Assembly (NCBI GenBank): GCA_017521405.1 | Contig: JAFXCP010000005.1 | Span: forward strand, 62,001 to 126,000 | Source of the DNA: Akkermansia sp. | GTDB lineage: Bacteria; Verrucomicrobiota; Verrucomicrobiia; Verrucomicrobiales; Akkermansiaceae | Length of the DNA stretch: 64,000 nucleotides | Direction of reading: 5' to 3' | Part shown: positions 60,427-64,000 of the stretch, one piece after another | Numbering within the stretch: position 1 is the stretch's first letter | How the letters are laid out: each line of letters begins with the position of its first letter | Made by a program: the position numbers and the translations under genes | Notes under the pieces: generated by a model | What the model saw: the letters and a program-made list of their open reading frames with translations, nothing else | The model's database searches: none | Told to the model about the DNA's origin: nothing

Positions 60427-62036
60427 ACGGCAGGAGCCTGAGGCTTACTCTCCTCCATGCGTTTCTCAACCACGGCGGTGGTGGCATCGTCCTTCCGGGG
60501 TCGGGGATAGGCTATGCGATTGTGGTGCATGGTGCGGATGGTGCTGAAGAATGTCTCCTTCAGCTTCTCGATATCCCCCAGTGTCAGTTGGCAATCCTGC
60601 AAATGCCCATCCAAAATACGGCCTTTAAAAATGCCGTTAATCATGGTACGAATATCCTCCTCCGTAGGATGCTGAAGCGAGCGGGTGGCACTTTCTACCG
60701 CATCTGCCATGCTGACAATGCCGGATTCCCGCGTTTGAGGAATGGGACCTTTGTATGTGAAAATATCCTTATCCACTTCCTCCGGGCATGTATCGATAAG
60801 CCCCTCTTCGAATTTTCGCTTCTCTTCCTCGTAGAAGTCCATGGCCTTGCGGTAGAAGAAATAAGCCGTGGAAACACCGTGATGTTCACGTATTACATTG
60901 ATAATACGTCGATTCAACCCATATTCCTGAGCCATTTCCACACCTTCGCTTACATGGCCGGTAATAATACGGGCACTGGCTTCCGGCGTAAGCTCTGCAT
61001 GAGGGGAGTTACCCATATCCGCGATATTCTCCGCAAAATACTGAGGATTGCTTATTTTACCAATATCGTGGTAGAGACCACACACTCCGGCCCGAGTCAC
61101 ATCGGCACCCACGGCTTCTGCACCGGCTTCCGCCAGACGCTGCACCACCAAGCTATGGTGGAATGTTCCCGGGGCTACGATTTGCAGCTTACGCAGAAGC
61201 GGGTGATTCATATCCGCCCATTCGAGCCATGTGATGGGGGTGGATATGTTGAAAAGCCGTTCCAAGGCGGGCATCATCCCCCCCACCAAAGCGGAAAGAA
61301 TAAAATTAACCCCCACCGTGACACCTAACTCCGCAGCAAAACCACCCACGCTAAAACCGCCACGAAGCCCCAGCAAAGGGGCCTCTGTATTCTCCGGCTG
61401 GCTGGCAAAGCCAAAAAGCAACATTACACCAATAAACACTACTGCGCTGGCTGCAAACCCTGCGCGTAAAATCTGCTCTCGCTTGTGTACACGCCCTGCC
61501 ATATTGGCGCATATAAGCCCGGTTACTAAGCTGACACAGCCATAATTAAGCAATACGCTATGAGATGTATTTGCCGGAAAAAACGCCACGCCCAGCATAG
61601 TGCAGCACAGTGCAGTATAGGCGCCTATGCTGCGACCTTCCATTACAGCCAGCACAGTGGGAGCCAGCACATAAGGCAGCCAAAGCAGCCCCTGCGCCAT
61701 CGTTTTATAACCGGGCACAACATTGCAAAGGGCTGTAACACATGTCATAATGAGCATCTGGCACACTACCATTACAACCAGCAAGAGCGCACGGCGCACA
61801 GTAAGTTGCATGTGTAAACGGGAAAGAAAGGCCAATAGCACAAGGGAACATCCCGTAAGAGCAAGCCAACAGACACGGAACGCCGCATCCCACCAATCGG
61901 CTGCAACGGAGGTGGTTACAAATCCCAGCACGGCAAGCCCAAGCAGAGCCAAGAAAATCATCACCTGAAAACTACCGCTAAAATGTACCGTAGGATCATC
62001 CCCCGAGCGGCGGATGGAAGCTAGAATCTTAAACAT
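60423..62036 (-). CDS. 7TM-HD phosphohydrolase, PgpH-like, without the extracellular sensor
   Basis: A 537-residue protein. The first 255 residues contain about seven membrane helices. The cytoplasmic HD domain follows with GTFHHSLVVQRLAE, GLYHDIGKI (metal-binding HD), HVSEGVEMAQEYG and IREHHG, the motif set of PgpH, which hydrolyses cyclic di-AMP in Listeria and others. PgpH proteins usually have a long N-terminal extracellular 7TMR-HDED domain and about 700 residues; that domain is missing here. A cyclic dinucleotide substrate is inferred from the family. The gene overlaps the BASS gene by 4 bases and lies 95 bases downstream of the membrane-protein gene at 62132-62914. Confidence 0.85.
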   Translation of the reverse strand: MFKILASIRRSGDDPTVHFSGSFQVMIFLALLGLAVLGFVTTSVAADWWDAAFRVCWLALTGCSLVLLAFLSRLHMQLTVRRALLLVVMVVCQMLIMTCVTALCNVVPGYKTMAQGLLWLPYVLAPTVLAVMEGRSIGAYTALCCTMLGVAFFPANTSHSVLLNYGCVSLVTGLICANMAGRVHKREQILRAGFAASAVVFIGVMLLFGFASQPENTEAPLLGLRGGFSVGGFAAELGVTVGVNFILSALVGGMMPALERLFNISTPITWLEWADMNHPLLRKLQIVAPGTFHHSLVVQRLAEAGAEAVGADVTRAGVCGLYHDIGKISNPQYFAENIADMGNSPHAELTPEASARIITGHVSEGVEMAQEYGLNRRIINVIREHHGVSTAYFFYRKAMDFYEEEKRKFEEGLIDTCPEEVDKDIFTYKGPIPQTRESGIVSMADAVESATRSLQHPTEEDIRTMINGIFKGRILDGHLQDCQLTLGDIEKLKETFFSTIRTMHHNRIAYPRPRKDDATTAVVEKRMEESKPQAPAV

Positions 62037-62083
62037 ATCACACAGGGTTAAAACTTATGGTACCCGGCACGGGGCACTTCGCC

Positions 62084-62111
62084 ATTATACCAGCAGGTGC
62101 ATCCAAAGCAA
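62084..62111 (-). promoter_or_regulatory. Promoter of the HD phosphohydrolase-BASS genes
   Basis: A -35 TTGCTT (62106-62111, minus strand), a 16-base spacer and a -10 TATAAT (62084-62089). The -10 ends 47 bases before the ATG, and a GTGCCCCGTGCC-like stretch lies in the leader. Confidence 0.5.
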
Positions 62112-62131
62112 GAAAATTTACATTGGTGGTC

Positions 62132-62914
62132 TCAGAGCAAACGGAACCACAGGAGGAAGGCTGGCACCAGAAGACTAAGCCAGCAGAACCCTCTAGCATA
62201 TTCTCGCGGCCAGCGGGAAGAAAGCTGGGCATAGCCCTGCAAGCACCCGGCTCCCACAGCCACGGCAAGGCACGTACCCCGCTCATAATGGGGGAGAATC
62301 CACGCTGCGTACAAAGTAGCACATACCAGAGCCAGCAAACCGCAAATGGTGAGAGTATCCATTTCGCTGCCTTTTTCAATCCGCTCTGTCTCTCTTGCCG
62401 CCAAGTAGAAAAGCAGCCCCACATAGCAAAGTGGGGCAGAAAACAGCTGGTTCACAGGGGTATGGATGAAACTGTAATAGAAAGCCGGCATGGCACACAA
62501 CTGGGCGGCAGCCAGCGCAAACAACAAGCGGCGCAGCTCTTTTCCCATTTCTCCCAGAATGCGCGCAATAGTACCCACCAACAAAAAGAACAACACGCCG
62601 AAGGAATACCCCAAAAGAGCTTGGCCCACATAGTACAGCTGAATCCAAATGGCTGCCATTGTCACGCCAAACAGCAGGAGGATCATGGGCACAAGATGGC
62701 TGCGGTAATAGCCTGCCCCGCTCGAATTTTCCTCCCTCAATCCACGATAAAGCCGCCCGGCTACCACCCATACCCAAGCTGCCGAACTTGTAACAACCAA
62801 TGGACCGGGAGTCACCATGGTTGTGTCCATGTGGGCAGCATAGGCTAACGCCCACACCAGAGCGAGGATGAATACATCCGCACCCCAGAACTTCAACTGC
62901 AATACCCGGTTCAT
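62132..62914 (-). CDS. Polytopic membrane protein of unknown function
   Basis: A 260-residue inner-membrane protein with about eight hydrophobic helices and short loops. I do not recognise it with certainty. The segment AAWVWVVAGRLYRGLRE after the first helices recalls the YxxDRxxD helix end of some UbiA-like prenyltransferases, but the aspartates of the UbiA active site are missing, so an enzymatic role is doubtful. No signal peptide or other motif is visible. It has its own consensus promoter and is divergent from the sulfatase gene. The gene after it on the same strand encodes the HD phosphohydrolase. Confidence 0.55.
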   Translation of the reverse strand: MNRVLQLKFWGADVFILALVWALAYAAHMDTTMVTPGPLVVTSSAAWVWVVAGRLYRGLREENSSGAGYYRSHLVPMILLLFGVTMAAIWIQLYYVGQALLGYSFGVLFFLLVGTIARILGEMGKELRRLLFALAAAQLCAMPAFYYSFIHTPVNQLFSAPLCYVGLLFYLAARETERIEKGSEMDTLTICGLLALVCATLYAAWILPHYERGTCLAVAVGAGCLQGYAQLSSRWPREYARGFCWLSLLVPAFLLWFRLL

Positions 62915-62949
62915 TTATTCGGCAAGCTCAGTGTACCAAAGGAGCGGGA

Positions 62950-62978
62950 ATTATAGGTCAAAAAGCGGCTGTTGACAA
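62950..62978 (-). promoter_or_regulatory. Promoter of the membrane-protein gene
   Basis: A -35 TTGTCA (62973-62978, minus strand), a 17-base spacer and a consensus -10 TATAAT (62950-62955). The -10 ends 35 bases before the ATG. Confidence 0.7.
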
Positions 62979-63005
62979 GACGTTAATCTGCGTATTTTTT
63001 TCTCC

Positions 63006-63034
63006 TTGAAATCATCTATCCAGGATGCTAGAAT
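63006..63034 (+). promoter_or_regulatory. Promoter of the sulfatase gene
   Basis: A -35 TTGAAA (63006-63011), a 17-base spacer and a -10 TAGAAT (63029-63034). The -10 ends 6 bases before the ATG at 63041, so the mRNA should start at about the start codon. Confidence 0.75.
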
Positions 63035-63040
63035 GCACGC

Positions 63041-64000
63041 ATGTTATCAAGGTTTCTACGTTTTGCATTGGTATTAATGGCTGGGTGCCAATTTCTCTAT
63101 GCAGCAGAGAAACCCAACATTGTGTTCATTCTCGTTGATGATATGGGGTGGGGTGATATGACCCTGAAGAAAGGTGGAATGGCTGCAAATTCCGGGCGTA
63201 AGACACCCAGAATCCACACGCCGAGATTAGCAGAAATCGCGGAGGGAGGCGTACAGCTACTGCGCCACTACACAGCGGCTCCCGTATGCGCGCCGGCGCG
63301 TGCGTCCCTGTTCTCCGGTGTACACCAAGGCCATGCGGAGGTGATTCGCAATAACAGCTTCGATTCAGCCCTCGAAAACTCCCACACACTGGCCAGTGTA
63401 TTGAGAGAGGCGGGATATGCCACTGCGCTCATCGGCAAATGGGGTATTGGCGGAGGTAATGAAAGTGGTGGCACCCCGGAATCTGCTGCGGCTTGGCCGA
63501 CTAAGCGCGGTTTTGATTACTTTTTTGGCTATCACAACCACCTTGCCGGGCACCGCCATTATCCCAAGGAAGAACATGCCTACGACCCGGATACCGGCAT
63601 GAATGCCATTTGGGATGGGAATGAGATGATTACCCCCAATTTGGACAACTGCTATTCAACGGACCTCTTTACAGCTCGCTCCAAAAAGTGGATTACCGAC
63701 CATGTGCGGAAACAGCCCGATAAGCCGTTTTTTATGGCTCTCACTCTCATTGCTCCCCATGCACGTTTGGGAATTCCTTCCACTGCTTATCCCAAGGGCG
63801 GCGGTCTCAATGGGGGCGTGCAATGGATTGGCAAGCCCGGCAAGATGATTAATACCGCCACCGGTGCTTGGGATTCCTACATTGACCCCCGCTATGCCAA
63901 CTCCCGCAAGTTGGAGCAGTACGCTCAGGAAACATTCGGCAACAATGCTTCCCGAGCCTTGGAATCCGCCCGGCGCCACGCCACGATGATTACTCGCGTG
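63041..64000 (+). CDS. S1-family (formylglycine) sulfatase, N-terminal 320 residues
   Basis: The gene continues beyond the right edge. After a signal sequence with an LMAGC lipobox-like site (Cys16) comes PNIVFILVDDMGWGD, in which Asp33 and Asp34 bind the calcium, and PVCAPARAS with Cys83 in the CxPxR motif that becomes formylglycine. The next blocks, YATALIGKWG and RGFDYFFGYHNH, are typical of arylsulfatase A-type family members. An anaerobic sulfatase-maturing enzyme would be needed to activate Cys83; none is in this window. Exported sulfatases of gut Verrucomicrobia act on sulfated mucin glycans, which fits the GH89 and GH29 genes here. The substrate is unknown. Confidence 0.92.
   Translation, partial: MLSRFLRFALVLMAGCQFLYAAEKPNIVFILVDDMGWGDMTLKKGGMAANSGRKTPRIHTPRLAEIAEGGVQLLRHYTAAPVCAPARASLFSGVHQGHAEVIRNNSFDSALENSHTLASVLREAGYATALIGKWGIGGGNESGGTPESAAAWPTKRGFDYFFGYHNHLAGHRHYPKEEHAYDPDTGMNAIWDGNEMITPNLDNCYSTDLFTARSKKWITDHVRKQPDKPFFMALTLIAPHARLGIPSTAYPKGGGLNGGVQWIGKPGKMINTATGAWDSYIDPRYANSRKLEQYAQETFGNNASRALESARRHATMITRV

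Noticed and set aside
62974..62979. Perfect TTGACA on the plus strand before the sulfatase gene
   Set aside because: Its 17-base position falls in a run of T with no -10 box. The TTGAAA/TAGAAT pair at 63006-63034 is better, and the TTGACA overlaps the -35 of the opposite-strand promoter.
1..64000. tRNA, rRNA, riboswitch, CRISPR, insertion sequence or prophage
   Set aside because: No cloverleaf-like sequence, repeat array, transposase, integrase or phage gene was seen. Gaps are too short for most riboswitches, but small RNAs without obvious structure cannot be excluded by eye.

Overview
The window reads as chromosomal DNA of a host-associated member of the Verrucomicrobiota, most likely Akkermansiaceae. 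This rests on gene content and is an inference: a GH89 alpha-N-acetylglucosaminidase, a GH29 alpha-L-fucosidase, an S1 sulfatase and a SulP transporter (a mucin- or glycan-foraging set), Gram-negative envelope genes (kdsB, an EptA-like transferase), a type IV pilus/type II secretion assembly operon, a gliding-type ABC gene set and an RpiB-GlyA fusion. Coding density is very high. No rRNA, tRNA, CRISPR array, insertion sequence or prophage was seen, and no gene-free stretch exceeds about 200 bases.

Layout. 1-2.8 kb (minus): GH57 and GT4 enzymes of alpha-glucan metabolism, a 70-residue PUR-domain protein and biotin ligase. 3.0-7.9 kb (plus): rimO, a long ROK-type protein with a terminator, and a membrane Ser/Thr kinase. 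7.9-10.9 kb (minus): dapA-dapB-folK-panB. 11-12.9 kb (minus): DAHP synthase and a stand-alone pseudopilin, each followed by a hairpin terminator. 13-15.1 kb (plus): ilvA-maf. 15.1-16.6 kb (minus): kdsB-uppS. 16.7-18.7 kb: divergent vanX-like dipeptidase and MFS transporter. 18.7-29.1 kb (minus): one long operon with two GspE/PilB ATPases, GspF/PilC, a GspG-like pseudopilin, GH89, SulP and MutY. 29.3-33.75 kb (plus): two small unknown proteins, a YlbF-domain protein with a cysteine-rich tail, an EptA-like transferase and RmuC. 33.75-46.9 kb (minus): gliding-type ABC ATPase, permease, GldG-like and DUF4340 proteins, GH29, PrmA, TsaB, a Cys-cluster protein and a 1196-residue ABCG-like protein. 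47-49 kb (plus): ruvB and a lipoprotein amidase. 49-50.4 kb (minus): a Sel1-repeat protein. 50.5-51.9 kb (plus): a CDF metal transporter. 51.9-54.6 kb (minus): a ROK kinase and the RpiB-GlyA fusion. 54.8-59.5 kb (plus): dnaE and a serpin. 59.5-62.9 kb (minus): a membrane protein, a 7TM-HD phosphohydrolase and a BASS-family transporter. 63 kb to the end (plus): a sulfatase cut by the window edge.

The clearest unexplained pattern is promoter architecture. Sigma70-like -35/-10 pairs with 16-18 base spacers can be read by eye in front of 23 genes. In 16 of them the -10 box ends only 6-19 bases before the chosen start codon, so most mRNAs would have almost no 5' leader. In several cases the apparent longer reading frame begins inside the -35 box itself (TTGACT or GTGACA read as a start), which settles the start codon. 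Within operons, starts follow stops closely, often as ATGA overlaps, and a few have Shine-Dalgarno-like sequences. Other points of interest are the RpiB-GlyA fusion, the YlbF protein with 12 cysteines in its tail, a serpin with an atypical reactive loop, glycan-degradation genes embedded in pilus and gliding-type operons, and a C10 tract between dapA and dapB.
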